Shown: positions 11,093 through 23,330, numbered from the stretch's first letter. The stretch is 64,000 nucleotides of DNA from Omphiscola glabra (GCA_964017045.1 OZ024797.1:13733062-13797061), one strand, 5' to 3'. A program made the numbers and translations. Notes: generated by a model not told the origin, from the sequence alone.

Positions 11093-11250
11093 GCCAAGGC
11101 TCGCGTCCCTTCTTCTGCAGCTGATAGATCCAGAATATCATACAGAAGAAATACGGCATCAGAAGCCGCAGTGGTCCACTGTGTAGATGCCGTTAGCCAA
11201 ACTCTGCAAGCGCTTAAGGGCGACACGGGCAAAAGTCTTTCTAACTAAGC
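11093..11250 (-). pseudogene. LINE relic 3, N-terminal RT part
   Basis: On the minus strand the sequence reads RKTFARVALKRLQSLANGIY, then VDHCGF, a stop, and YQLQKKGREPWPIVC. This corresponds to the fingers domain that precedes motif A in LINE reverse transcriptases of this type. In-frame stops at two positions and truncation near 11250 mark it as a relic. Confidence 0.8.
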
Positions 11251-11455
11251 ATTGGAGAGAAACGTCTCGGTAATGATAATATTACATTCGCTGCGGTCTC
11301 TTTTATTTGTGCATAACGTTACGACGTTCGCGTCTCTCATATCGTGTGGAATGGGACAGACTTCAAACACAGACAGGGGAGCACATGTAGGTGCTGAAGT
11401 TGCATGGATTTTTATATGTATATATTTTTATTTATAGTATATATATATATATATA

Positions 11456-11608
11456 CAGAGGCGTAGCAACGGCTTGGCATTGGGGCAGTTGCCAAGGGCG
11501 CCGGCCTGCGCCAGTTCAAAAGGGCGCTGCTAAATCTCTAATTTTTACATTTTTATTATTTAAAATAATAAATTAGCCAAGGGCACCAAAAACCCAGTTA
11601 CGCCTCTG
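11456..11608. mobile_element. CAGAGGCGTAG MITE (153 bp)
   Basis: The terminal inverted repeats are CAGAGGCGTAGCAAC and GTTACGCCTCTG. It sits inside a TA microsatellite, so an 8-bp TATATATA duplication is compatible but not provable. The ends relate it to the copies at 27592, 42082 and 54477. Confidence 0.75.
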
Positions 11609-11664
11609 TATATATATATATATATATACATCATTCGATATCAGATCCCATAATTGGTACACTA

Positions 11665-11692
11665 TTCAGGCCACACGTTTGAGAACCCCTAG
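11665..11692 (-). mobile_element. hAT-type right end fragment
   Basis: CACACGTTTGAGAACCCCTAG resembles a hAT right terminus. See the possible left partner at 9237. Confidence 0.4.
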
Positions 11693-12297
11693 TTGACTGG
11701 ATAGTTAAAACAAGAAAATTGAATTTGATGACGGCCTACGCGACTTATCGGTTGCGCAAGACCACGAGAAAGTGACACAATATTTTATGGAGTTTCGTTA
11801 CTTAGAGTTCGTCTATTTTTGTTATTTCTTTAATTATAATTTTCTTAGTAGCTTATGTCAATTTTAAACAATTAATTGTTATATGAAGATGACAGCGATC
11901 GACAAGATCGGAATGACACGATTAATGCAGTGGTGATGAGATTGAAAACCCGACAACAACATATTTCGTTCATTTAATAATTATTACATTTGAAATACTG
12001 TTTGTGTCTGGTCCAGACATATGCCAGCACAAGACATAACAATCATCTTTTTCTCTGCTTAATTTAACATCATATATGTTCCCGTAGGAGCTCCATTGTT
12101 TCTTTCAGGTATCTCTCCAGTGGCCTCCACCCCCACCCGCAACCAGAGAAAAATGTGTACAACAAAAATAAATATTTAAAAAAAAACATTTAGTTGACAT
12201 TTTTATAACATTTTTGAAAAGAATGGCACAGTTACAGTTAGTGGAAATATCAGAATACTCGATATATTTAATGATCCATACTTTTAATGCTGATCTC
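11693..12297. other. Non-coding, nothing recognised
   Basis: AT-rich single-copy sequence. No credible open frame, repeat or motif cluster was seen. Confidence 0.55.
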
Positions 12298-12489
12298 TTT
12301 ACAGGTTTGCAGTACTCGATTATCTTTTAAGGCTAATTTCGTTACAGGCTTGCGGTATTCGATTATCGTTTAAGACTAATCTCGTTACAGGCTTGCGGTA
12401 TTCGAATATATTTTAAGGCTAATCTCGTTGTGGTATTCGATTATCTTTTAAGCCTAATTTCGTTACATGATTGCGGTATTCGATTAAAA
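12298..12489. repeat. ~43-bp tandem array, 4-5 copies
   Basis: The unit contains GGCTTGCGGTATTCGATTAT and TTTTAAGGCTAATCTCGTTA, with one internally shortened copy. Confidence 0.9.
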
Positions 12490-12611
12490 ATACCGTGTTG
12501 ATTTGGAAAATTGGCTGCTCCTCACTATAAACGGAATTCTTCCTTTCCTTTCTTCGCTTATTTTGATACTTGAGTCACTTAATTTTTTTGCTAATTCACA
12601 AGTTTAAAGAC

Positions 12612-12770
12612 ACGGTATCAAACCCTAAACATCGATCTAAAGGTCTATAATTTTAATAGAACCCTGCTAAGTATCAAGCATTTGCAGTCTTTTGGTATCA
12701 AACCCTTAACATCGATCTAAAGGTCTATAATTTTAATAGAACCCTGCTAAGTATCAAGTATGAGCAGTCT
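12612..12770. repeat. ~80-bp direct duplication
   Basis: Two copies share ACATCGATCTAAAGGTCTAT and AATTTTAATAGAACCCTGCT, with few differences, consistent with a recent tandem duplication. Confidence 0.9.
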
Positions 12771-13590
12771 GTTTTCAAATTATATTTTATCATATAACTA
12801 ATTAGCTGTTCAAGAAAGGTAGCGTGCTTATTATAGAATGTATGATGACTTCTTGCTTAAAATATATAGTTAGCAGCATAAAATTAAACGTAAAAGATTC
12901 TATGAATGTTGAGATGAAATGAAAAATTTAAGAAATTGAATAAATGTTCAAAAATAAATTAAGAATTTATTTGGTGCACACGAACAGTGCAAGTTTCATC
13001 AATTGTTATCAAATAAAATACAAACGCTTTCGATTTCAATATGCTACTTTTGTGGCACAGTTCCTTAATAAAAGATATGCATTTTAAATATATATATATA
13101 TATATATATATATAGCTTGTATATATAACGTCCTAAGTGCGTTTCTCTTTTTAATATCAGAATAATGAGCAATCTGCCTCATTAAATTATCTGCATGCAG
13201 ATTTAAAATTCATTTTTTTTTCTTTGAGCATCCTGTAGAGAAAAAAAAAAAAAGCTTTTGTGAACTAGCAATTCTTTTATCTTGCCAATTCTAATTTAAT
13301 GGGTTCTGTTTTTTAGAAAAAAAATATATCTTTTATTTTAAATTTTAACATAAACTCTAAGGATATAGTGAAAAAAAATTGTTAAAGTATATCAAAGATG
13401 TAATTGGTAATTTATCTCAGGAAAGTTATAGCAGTTTCAAATTCCAAATAAAAATGTCACTCAACTGAATATTGAGAAATGTAGACTTTATATTTGTGCG
13501 ATCTCCTTCAAATAAAATCACAAATTAATAACAAGATGTCTCTTGTAAATATATCATGTCTTCTTAACATAATTATAACATTCTAATAGG
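12771..13590. other. AT-rich DNA
   Basis: Includes a TA microsatellite (13090-13115) and poly-A/T runs. It ends in a plausible splice-acceptor tract before 13591. Confidence 0.55.
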
Positions 13591-13815
13591 AGCCTGCAAC
13601 TTTCCTTGTCACCCAGAGTTATCGTTCATACAGGGGAGTACAAAGAAAGTACAAAGATGGCTGCGCATATGGCGAAAACACCATTTGAGACCTGGCGAGT
13701 TGAAGAAATTAAGGAATTTTTACGGGAATTGCACCAGCCGGTATCTGGAAATAAAGCAGAACTTGTAGATCGGGCACACGGCTGTGTAGCTTTGCGAATT
13801 TGTCAGGGAAAAAAC
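13591..13815 (+). CDS. Possible first coding exon, SAP-like domain
   Basis: Function is not established. An ATG at 13657 in a favourable context (AAAGATGG) opens a frame reading MAAHMAKTPFETWRVEEI, then KEFLRELHQPVSGNKAELVD. The pattern of a helix, then a G-N-K-A-E-L-V-x-R turn and helix, is that of SAP DNA-binding domains, here at residues 9-45 or so. A donor-like GTATGT follows at 13816 in phase 0 (AAAAAC then GTATGT); without splicing the frame stops at 13825-13827. A possible acceptor lies at 13589-13590. AAGATGGCTGCG also resembles a YY1-type 5'-UTR site. No second exon was found, so this could be a genuine gene start or a transposon-derived exon. Confidence 0.35.
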
Positions 13816-13827
13816 GTATGTATCTGA

Positions 13828-14700
13828 GACATTTTTCTAATTTCTAAGCGAAATAGATTAACAAGAGCACAAACCCCCTCCCTGCTTTTTCGGGAAGTTG
13901 CAGTCTCCTATAGGCTACGATTTTTTTTTTAAAAAACCAGTTTAAATAAATAAATCTATAGACCTTTCCACCAAACAGTATTTGTTTCTTTTTGGGCTCT
14001 GTTTAAATAATGAAATCTTTTGCAAATGTATTTATACCGTATCTTGATTTTTTGGGTCCATTTGCGTTCAGCATGTAAATGATATTATGAATACTGTTTG
14101 CGATGGAAACATTTTTTTGGAAGCAATGTTTTATTTCAAATTAATTTATCTAGTACGCTATCCCCCCCCCTTTTTTAAGATAGTTTAAATACAATTTTTA
14201 GAACCACATAACTATTTATTACATATATTTAAAAAAAAAAAAAGGAAAAGGCATTTCTGTATTTTAAAGCTTTATCACAGTCCAACACGTTTATAAACAA
14301 AAAAATTGGCAACTGTTTTCATCAAGAAAGTGTCCGCCCTGTTGGCTACATCAACGGATATTTTAAACCGTCACCCCGTCACGGCTGAGTTCCTTCCGGC
14401 CAGATCCACCCCCCCCCCCTCCTTTTCCGACACTCGCGGACCGGCTAATAGTTATCTGGTCGGTTTGATCAACTCAGCTTCTATTTTGGCAAGCCGGTGG
14501 ACCGGAACAAATTTGAATCAAGGGCGCTTTCACCTCCAACCGGCCAGAAAAGTCGAGCCATAGAAATCTAATTACGCCCTATGCCCCCCCCCCCCAGGGG
14601 TGACAACGCGGGGAGGCGATCGCGCTGAGAAACATGACTTTCAAGTTGCAACGGCGGCGACGCCGTCATGAAATTTTTACATGTTTTTTTTTCTCCGCTA
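13828..14700. other. AT-rich, then a GC-richer block
   Basis: AT-rich to about 14300. A sequence of about 40 bases (AAAGCTTTATCACAGTCCAA region, 14261-14298) is a dispersed repeat, also present at 54675-54710. Complex GC-richer DNA follows (14320-14660), interrupted by C runs. An open frame at 14306-14563 has no recognisable domain. Confidence 0.5.
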
Positions 14701-14960
14701 GATTCACTTTTCTTTAATAGCCTCACTTACTCTATAAATAGCTGATAGACAAACACAGTTTTAAAATTGAATGTTTAAGGAAGACGTGTTTATCTGATGA
14801 GATTATCAGCGGTCTGAAGGCCAATTGCTGGATCCATCCCGAAGCTATGTATTGCATGCTCGGGGAAGAGATTAGAACCCCCGTTAATTGACCCAATCAG
14901 ACTCGCCGTCCCCGTGTTTTTATATGAACTTACATGGCCATCGCCAAAAATTTGAGGAGA
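14701..14960. promoter_or_regulatory. Possible cis-regulatory block with MEF2 and GATA motifs
   Basis: Complex single-copy DNA holds a perfect MEF2 consensus CTATAAATAG (14732-14741). About 50 bases on, TTATCTGATGAGATTATC (14790-14807) has two GATA-type cores facing each other. An ATTGCATGC-type stretch lies near 14850. Sequence complexity contrasts with the repeat-dominated surroundings. Regulatory function is inference from motif content only. Confidence 0.3.
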
Positions 14961-17133
14961 AACAGTGAAGACCGGGATGAAGTCTTTTTAAAAAAAGAGG
15001 GGGGCGTGGGGGGAGTAAGCGCTTGTTAACATGGTGTGACCGATAAGTGAGGCATATCGAGGGGATTACTGCTTTACGATACCAGATTCCATATCTAGGT
15101 CGTCCCAAACATTTAAAAAAAAAACAAAATACCTCGTGGATAAAAATAACGAAAAATTTAAAAAAATATTTTGTTTTAAATTCCGAAGCAAAACCAAGTT
15201 TCGTGTTCAGAATTGAGTGAGAAAGATGTTTATCTTAACACCGGAATGCGTGGAACATCTTGATCTATGTGATACGAGGGATTATATTACTTCTGGTGCT
15301 CAGTCGGCTGGCGCTATTTGTGGTCTCGTTTTGGCGTTAGGTCACCATCCGACCGAGCCATTCAAGAAACGACTCACCCAATAATACTAAAGCTGTAATT
15401 ATGGAGCAGTATCTTGGTAATCCCTTAATGCGTTCCAGAAAAAAAAAAGAAATTAAAGTTTAAAATATGTGCAGAGAAGGTCCCTGGACCAGCCCTGGAA
15501 TTATTTTCGCAGTCATCGCCTGGCAAAACAAACTTTCTCGAACAGATCGCCTGGCACTTCCTACAAACCGTTACAAACGCCGCGTGTCTGTCCGTTTGTC
15601 CAGGCCCGGTTTGTTTACCTTGGGGACACGGGGATGACGTGCTCCAGCCGACCGTACCGAAAACAAACATTCTCTTCCTGGCTCGGGTCTCGGGGGGCGC
15701 CACGGCCGCGGCAGTGAGTTCATCAGACCGGGGTGACCTACTTTTGTCATGCCTGTGGCGTCCGACTTCCGGTCATTAAAGCAAAAATAACACTTGTGTT
15801 AACAATTGGGCCGCGAGCTTGACCGTCTCGAACAAATGGAAGTTCCCCAGTAGCGTGTTCTCTCACATTCATCGCTCGGAGGTTTTTACCTGAGGCAGAG
15901 GGGGAAAATGTTGCGTGTGGACGGGCGGTTACGGTTACATAGATTTCCCACAAATTATCTACAATTTAAAAAAATGTATTTTAATTACTCCAGCATAAAT
16001 TTAATATAAGAAACATAGCTGCAACTACCTTAAAAAATACTTTTAGAATTCTTCTGAAAAAAGCTTATTTTGGGGATCAAATAGGTATAAAGAAGAGGAA
16101 ATAAAAATCCTACTCGTCCCATTACAAAAACATATTAGATGAAATGTATTATTTGTTGTATAATGGAGCTAATAGCCATGAAGTTATACACACAGCCCCG
16201 TGACACTGCTTAATTGAAGAAAAAAAAAAGGTCCTATAACAGGATTTCACAACCGTCGCCAACGTCTACTCGCGATCACGCTAATGTCCACAAATCAGAC
16301 AAGCATGCTATTCCATGTGCAGCGTCACGAGAAATTTCCATTTACACAAGGAAAATAAAAGGGTGGGGTGTGGGGGTCAAAATATGATCATAATAATTTT
16401 TAGGGGGGGAAGAGAAAACTCGTCCCGATTGTCGCTGGATGAATGGCGACCAGGGGAACAAAAAGATGAGGACCGTTTTAATCGTTGATTGCCATCTCTA
16501 CGAGTCAAGATCCGTCGGGCCTGCTATCTTTCAAATCGCATCTCGGAGCCTTTTCATAGAATGCCGAGGGGGGCCTCTGTCGTGAATAGGGGCGTCTATT
16601 CAACGCCGGCTCTACTGGTAATGAACTCGACTGAAGGAGCTTCTCGCTCGCTCCGCTGAGTGCCCGAGTGACACGGCCTGACTGAAGCGTAGAATCATAA
16701 CATAGTGGTCGGTGTCACGGGTCTTTGGCGAGCCGGTTGGGGAACTGTATGCTATGGTCTGCCCTGTCCGTATATTTTGCTCCCTCAGTCCAGCGTTACG
16801 GGGATTTCAGCTGTAGGTTCACAGATACATGATTAAATAGAAGAAAACGTGAGGAATCTATTCAAGATTAGATTTTTGAGCTTAAATTTAGAAGCATTTC
16901 ATGGAAGAATGGTTAAGAGAATGTATATTTCTAAAAAAAAAAAACCAATAAATTTCCATTTTTACAAAACTTAAACTATCTTAATTTATGTTTTAATTTT
17001 TTTTTTTTGTAACACATTATGTAGTCTTAATTAAATTTAAAACTTGGCTCAAATTTTCGTATGGAACCTCAGTGCTACAACTTTTGTTTGTTTGTAAATG
17101 TGTCGATGAATCACAAGAAAACCAAACAATGGA
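14961..17133. other. Complex non-coding DNA, possible conserved elements
   Basis: Two blocks (about 15230-15950 and 16420-16800) are GC-richer than the surroundings and free of tandem repeats. The open frames there, of up to about 90 codons on both strands, have no domain, signal or splice framework. They may be conserved non-coding elements, which only comparison with related genomes can show. Between them, and from 16800 to 17133, the DNA is AT-rich with nothing recognised. Confidence 0.4.
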
Positions 17134-19880
17134 TCACAATCAAATTTGACATAGTCATACCTCCTGGCCTACAGATGGTTCTAGGAAAGTTTGACATGGT
17201 CATACCTCCTGGCCTACAGATGGTTCTAGGAAAGTTTGACATAGTCATACCTCCTGGCCTACAGATGGTTCTAGGAAAAGTTTGACATGGCCATACCTCC
17301 TGGCCTACAGATGGTTCTAGGAAAAGTTTGACATGGTCATACCTCCTGGCCTACAGATGGTTCTAGGAAAGTTTGACATAGTCATACCTCCTGGCCTACA
17401 GATGGTTCTAGGAAAAGTTTGACATAGTCATACCTCCTGGCCTACAGATGGTTCTAGGAAAAGTTTGACATGGTCATACCTCCTGGCCTACAGATGGTTC
17501 TAGGAAAGTTTGACATAGTCATACCTCCTGGCCTACAGATGGTTCTAGGAAAAGTTTGACATAGTCATACCTCCTGGCCTACAGATGGTTCTAGGAAAAG
17601 TTTGACATAGTCATACCTCCTGGCCTACAGATGGTTCTAGGAAAGTTTGACATAGTCATACCTCCTGGCCTACAGATGGTTCTAGGAAAAGTTTGACATA
17701 GTCATACCTCCTGGCCTACAGATGGTTCTAGGAAAAGTTTGACATAGTCATACCTCCTGGCCTACAGATGGTTCTAGGAAAGTTTGACATAGTCATACCT
17801 CCTGGCCTACAGATGGTTCTAGGAAAAGTTTGACATGGTCATACCTCCTGGCCTACAGATGGTTCTAGGAAAAGTTTGACATGGCCATACCTCCTGGCCT
17901 ACAGATGGTTCTAGGAAAAGTTTGACATGGTCATACCTCCTGGCCTACAGATGGTTCTAGGAAAGTTTGACATAGTCATACCTCCTGGCCTACAGATGGT
18001 TCTAGGAAAAGTTTGACTTGGTCATACCTCCTGGCCTACAGATGGTTCTAGGAAAGTTTGACATAGTCATACCTCCTGGCTTACAGATGGTTCTAGGAAA
18101 AGTTTGACATGGTCATACCTCCAGGCCTACAGATGGTTCTAGGAAAAGTTTGACATGGTCATACCTCCTGGCCTACAGATGGTTCTAGGAAAAGTTTGAC
18201 ATGGTCATACCTCCTGGCCTACAGATGGTTCTAGGAAAAGTTTGACATGGTCATACCTCCTGGCCTACAGATGGTTCTAGGAAAAGTTTGACATGGTCAT
18301 ACCTCCAGGCCTACAGATGGTTCTAGGAAAAGTTTGACATGGCCATACCTCCTGGCCTACAGATGGTTCTAAGAAAAGTTTGACATGGTCATACCTCCTT
18401 GCCTACAGATGGTTCTAGGAAAGTTTGACATAGTCATACCTCCTGGCCTACAGATGGTTCTAGGAAAAGTTTGACATAGTCATACCTCCTGGCCTACAGA
18501 TGGTTCTAGGAAAAGTTTGACATGGTCATACCTCCTGGCCTACAGATGGTTCTAGGAAAAGTTTGACATGGTCATACCTCCAGGCCTACAGATGGATCTA
18601 GGAAAAGTTTGACATGGCCATACCTCCTGGCCTACAGATGGTTCTAGGAAAAGTTTGACATAGTCATACCTCCTGGCCTACAGATGGTTCTAGGAAAAGT
18701 TTGACATAGTCATACCTCCTGGCCTACAGATGGTTCTAGGAAAAGTTTGACATAGTCATACCTCCTGGCCTACAGATGGTTCTAGGAAAAGTTTGACATG
18801 GTCATACCTCCTGGCCTACAGATGGTTCTAGGAAAAGTTTGACATGGCCATACCTCCTGGCCTACAGATGGTTCTAGGAAAAGTTTGACATGGTCATACC
18901 TCCTGGCCTACAGATGGTTCTAGGAAAAGTTTGACATGGTCATACCTCCTGGCCTACAGATGGTTCTAGGAAAAGTTTGACATGGTCATACCTCCAGGCC
19001 TACAGATGGTTCTAGGAAAAGTTTGACATGGCCATACCTCCTGGCCTACAGATGGTTCTAGGAAAAGTTTGACATGGTCATACCTCCTGGCCTACAGATG
19101 GTTCTAGGAAAAGTTTGACATAGTCATACCTCTTGGCCTACAGATGGTTCTAGGAAAAGTTTGACTTGGTCATACCTCCTGGCCTACAGATGATTCTAGG
19201 AAAATTTGACATGGCCATACCTCCTGGCCTACAGATGGTTCTAGGAAAAGTTTGACTTGGTCATACCTCCAGGCCTACAGATGGTTCTAGGAAAATTTGA
19301 CATGGCCATACCTCCTGGCCTACAGATGGTTCTAGGAAAAGTTTGACTTGGTCATACCTCCAGGCCTACAGATGGTTCTAGGAAAAGTTTGACTTGGTCA
19401 TACCTCCAGGCCTACAGATGGTTCTAGGAAAATTTGACATGGCCATACCTCCTGGCCTACAGATGGTTCTAGGAAAGTTTGACATGGTCATACCTCCTGG
19501 CCTACAGATGGTTCTAGGGAAAGTTTGACATAGTCATACCTCCTGGCCTACAGATGGTTCTAGGAAAGTTTGACTTGGTCATCCCTCCTGGCCTACAGAT
19601 GGTTCTAGGAAAATTTGACATGGTCTTACCTCCTGGCCTACAGATGGTTCTAGGAAAATTTGACATGGTCTTACCTCCTGGCCTACAGATGGTTCTATGA
19701 AAATTTGACATGGTCATACCTCCTGGCCTACAGATGGTTCTAGGAAAATTTGACATGGTCATCCCTCCTGGCCTACAAATGGTTCTAGGAAAGTTTGACT
19801 TGGTCATCCCTCCTGGCCTACAGATGGTTTTAGGAAAATTTGACATGGTCATTCCGTCCGGCCTACAGATTATTTCTGGA
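17134..19880. repeat. 45/46-bp minisatellite, ~60 copies, 2.75 kb
   Basis: The unit contains TTTGACATGGTCATACCTCC and TGGCCTACAGATGGTTCTAG, followed by GAAAG or GAAAAG. Most of the centre is 46 bp per unit, which breaks any reading frame. The first units, and the last ten or so (from about 19440), are 45 bp and so stay open, encoding a repeating FDMVIPPGLQMVLGK peptide. Variants (CCTCCAGGCC, GACTTGG, GACATGGCC) are interspersed with hints of multi-unit blocks. It is a non-coding satellite. Confidence 0.97.
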
Positions 19881-20250
19881 AAGTCTGGTCATAATCCCTT
19901 TATCACAAAAGCTGTAATTTAAAAAATCGTAAAATGCAGAGGGTAAAAAGTCTTTTTTTAAAAATAATATTTCAATGGCTTCGATGGGCTTTCAAGCTAG
20001 GTTATATTTGGTGTATGTATTTAAATAAGTCTTTATTCAGAACGGTGCGTTTTCAAACATAATAATATTATATTAAAGGGAGGTTTTCGGTGCAATAGTG
20101 TTTGGCGATTGCATTTTAAAAAAAGTTTTACAAATAAATTTTATTTTTTTCTAGAGACGTGGATAATGAGATGCTTTCGTCGTCCTTGGGGATCTCGTAG
20201 TTTGTTTTTTTATTACCAATTTTATAAAGTAGATAACTATGCCCTAAGCT
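19881..20250. other. AT-rich DNA, nothing recognised
   Basis: Poly-T runs and no repeat or coding signal. Confidence 0.55.
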
Positions 20251-20251
20251 T

Positions 20252-20345
20252 AGATAAGATAAGATAGATACGTTTCTTTATTGATCCAAATAAAATGGAA
20301 TTGTTTTGAGTACATTGCACCTATTCATTTTGAGCGAACATAAAT
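20252..20345 (-). mobile_element. LINE 3' tail fragment
   Basis: On the minus strand, GGATCAATAAAGAAACGTATC is followed by a TATCTTATCTTATC tail. This is the usual 3' terminus of several CR1/L2-type LINEs (a GATCAATAAAG polyadenylation signal followed by a short tetra- or pentanucleotide repeat). Only the last part of the element is visible. Confidence 0.55.
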
Positions 20346-22600
20346 AAACACATATCTTAACCAAGGCAACATTTGGCAATTATAGTAATTTAAGCACAAG
20401 ACATCTAAAGTATTTCTCTAGTGTAGAAATCAGCAATAAATCAACTCCTTTGGTGACACTAATGACTTAATTAGTGATCATTTAGAGTTGGTAGTCGTTA
20501 TTTGAAGTACTTTTTAAAAAAAATAGAATTTTCAAGCAGGTTCTATATAGTTCAATGGAGATATAAATATGAAAAAGTAAATGCGATCTAAACGTTCTTG
20601 GAAATTTTAATTTATTTTTATAGCTTTCTAAACTTGACTGGGAATGTTTTTCGGTGTTGGTTTATCTTTGATTTCAGTATCTTGGAGTTTCTTCCTTATT
20701 CTAGAACGTTATTTTGTATATTATAAGGTTTTTAGGATGCCATAAACGTCATATTTATGCATCTTATGTTTCTATAAGTCTGTATGACTATCCTCCAATG
20801 TTATGAAATCCGATTTGAAGATATTTTTGAAGCTTCTAGAAAGTTTCAAATGAGTGTATTTTCTTCATAATAGCCAGAGCCAGAGCCAGAGCCAGATCCA
20901 GAGCCAGAGCCAGAGCTATACAATGATAATACAAGAAGGCTTAGGTTAAAATGCAAGCTTCCACGTACATTTTTGCAACCAGACCAAACTTGTAAACATG
21001 CCTTTCATAATCCCTTCAAAATATCGAATGATTTCCAACTAATACTACCACATCTTTTTGCGAGAAGAAAAAATTACTTTTGAGAAAAAATAATAAAATG
21101 CCGTCTGTGAAGTTTTTAAAAAGCACTTTTTAGAGTGACAATTATTTGACTAAAATTTGTTGTCATCTAACTTAAGTTCTCACTGCTTTAAAATATGAAC
21201 GATTCAGGACTGTTGTTTTGTTGGTGCTGGGGGGCCCCAATAGAATTTTTTTTTTTTAAAAGACAACCTCTTTGTAAATTCCTTGTGATTTAAATTGGAT
21301 AAATTTGAAAATTTAATATAAATTATTTTTAAAGTGTCCTTATTTTAACGGATAACTAAAATGGTCCCTTTCCAAATGGGTCCCAGTCGGGGATCCCATT
21401 TTAATTTTAATTGATCAACAGTGGTAAATTTAGTATTGGTGGATCCCTGTATTCAATAAGGCATCTGTTGAACGTTGGAGTTGTCTTTAAATCATGGTTT
21501 GCGGCTGTGCCCAGCTTGAGTATTAAGTGTTGGCCGCACATTTAATGTTTACGATAGTCATTATAAATCTGGGTTTTTATGTGATAAAAAAAATCAGTTT
21601 AGTTGATACTTTAGCAAGTGTTTCTGACAAGGCCCTAAATTTATGTGTAGGCTGATGACGCTTTACACGTTTTTTTTCATCCGGACACAAATCCACGAGC
21701 AATGTCAAGTATCCTTGCAAGCAAACAATAAATACTTTTGAATTTGATTATTTAAAAGTATTTTATAAAATTTAAAAAAAAAGCATTTTGTGTGTACATA
21801 GAGAACAAAATAAACTATAAAATAAATAGGCGTAAGAGTTGGTATAAAATTTCAATAAAAATTTCCCCATATAAAAACATGAATTACTTCATCTCCGACG
21901 TGAACTTTTATTTTATACAACTCTATTTATAGCTCAATCATAACTTTAAAAAAACAAAAAGGATATAGGAAAAAAAAGTACATTAAAAAAAACGTCATCA
22001 CTGAAGGGCTCTAAACAGTCTGGGAATATAGCATTAGTCTATTAGTGCCACCAGACTTCTTTTCTTTCTATCCCCATGGGGTAGAGGACAGATAAGATAT
22101 TTTCGAAAGCGCCATATTGCCGCAGCCCCCCCCCACCCCCCCCCCCCCACCTTACTGAAGCGTGGTAACAACTGGATCTTCCATGGCCTAGCGCACCGGA
22201 TTCTGTCAAGCTCGGGCCCCGGGGGGCTTCATGATACCCGTGACGCGGCTTACAACAACCGGCCATTTATCAACAGCTCGGTGAACAGCCGGTTGTGAAC
22301 GCGGCACATTCGAAGTTAACCAACCGTATGGTGTGCCGTCAAAAAAATTTTAAAAGTTGATGGGGGAAACCTAACTTCAGCCCAGAAGGAAAACTTACTA
22401 TGTATGAAAACTGTTGTCCAATGTTATTTGAATACGTTGCGTTGACGCTATGAGCACAAGGACCGTAGCCTTGGATCGCCCAATAAGCCCCCCCCCCCCT
22501 TTTTTTTTTTACTGTGTGTGTGGTTTATTTTGGTGAATAGTCATTCATACTTGATTCTGTGACGAAACAAAACCATGTATGGTACGAAGAAATAGAATAT
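20346..22600. other. Mostly AT-rich non-coding DNA
   Basis: Holds a short 6-bp CAGAGC repeat at 20873-20917, poly-A/T runs, and a GC-richer block at 22060-22320 with C runs. No gene or element was recognised. Confidence 0.5.
20873..20917. repeat. 6-bp AGCCAG microsatellite
   Basis: Seven copies of AGAGCC, one altered to AGATCC. Confidence 0.95.
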
Positions 22601-22623
22601 AAGATTATGCGATACGAATTTTT

Positions 22624-22992
22624 TTGTTAAAAAATCATCTACGGTCCCGTAGAATTAGTGAGTTCCGACTTAGGGTATTTGGCCTTGTCCTTTTCATTGA
22701 ATCTATGCATGCATTCCCTATTGCGGTCCAGATCCTCAAAGATTCGATTATTGTAATATCTGACATGCTTATTGCAAACAGTTTTGATCAAGGTTGGAGT
22801 GGGATTCCGATACCAGCCTTGCTCCGGGAATCGACTACGATATTCATTTCGGTTATTTTTTTTAGATGGTTAGATAAAACGGAGTTAATGGGCCCTCACC
22901 ACGAGATAAAATCCCATTACCTGGCTGTTCACACCTTTTCTTGCTCCACATCGAGGCTAGATAAAACAACCCTGCCACTGCCAGAAGGTTAG
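22624..22992 (+). other. Complex single-copy block with an unassigned open frame
   Basis: A 122-codon frame spans this block. Its protein has no domain I recognise and there is no convincing splice or start context. The DNA is more complex than its surroundings, with an ATGCATGCATTC palindrome-like stretch near 22700 and a TTGATCAAGG site near 22786. A conserved non-coding element is as likely as an exon. Confidence 0.25.
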
Positions 22993-23330
22993 AGCAACGA
23001 TTGATAAATATCCCTTCCAGCGAATGAAAATGGTAAATTTAAAAAAAAAAAATTGTGGGGAGAAAAAGGGTTGGGGGAGGGGAATAGGGATTACAACGAT
23101 ATCCTGCTACGAAGAACAAAATAGTGAATTGAATTTGAAAAGGTCAAACTTTCATTTAACATAAATATAATATAAAATATATAAATATTTAGACGAGTCA
23201 GTTAAAAATGCGTCAGAGACATATATAAACACATTTAAAATATTCAGGGGCATATATAAACACCTTTAAAATATTAAAGGGAAAGATATTACCAACTTTA
23301 AAATGTTACAGGCAAAGATATCACACCTTT
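22993..23330. other. AT-rich DNA with a weak tandem pattern
   Basis: Three diverged ~36-bp copies of a CATATATAAACAC...TTTAAAATATT pattern lie at about 23215-23300. Nothing else was seen. Confidence 0.5.

Noticed and set aside
10494..11186. 230-codon plus-strand frame of a short basic repeat
   Set aside because: Antisense of the motif-A-derived 21-bp array in a LINE relic.
9237..11692. One large hAT transposon bounded by the two hAT-like ends
   Set aside because: No matching 8-bp duplication and no transposase between them; the interior is a LINE relic.
22624..22992. Novel 122-residue protein
   Set aside because: No domain, no start or splice context, and no coding bias visible by eye; kept only as a complex block.
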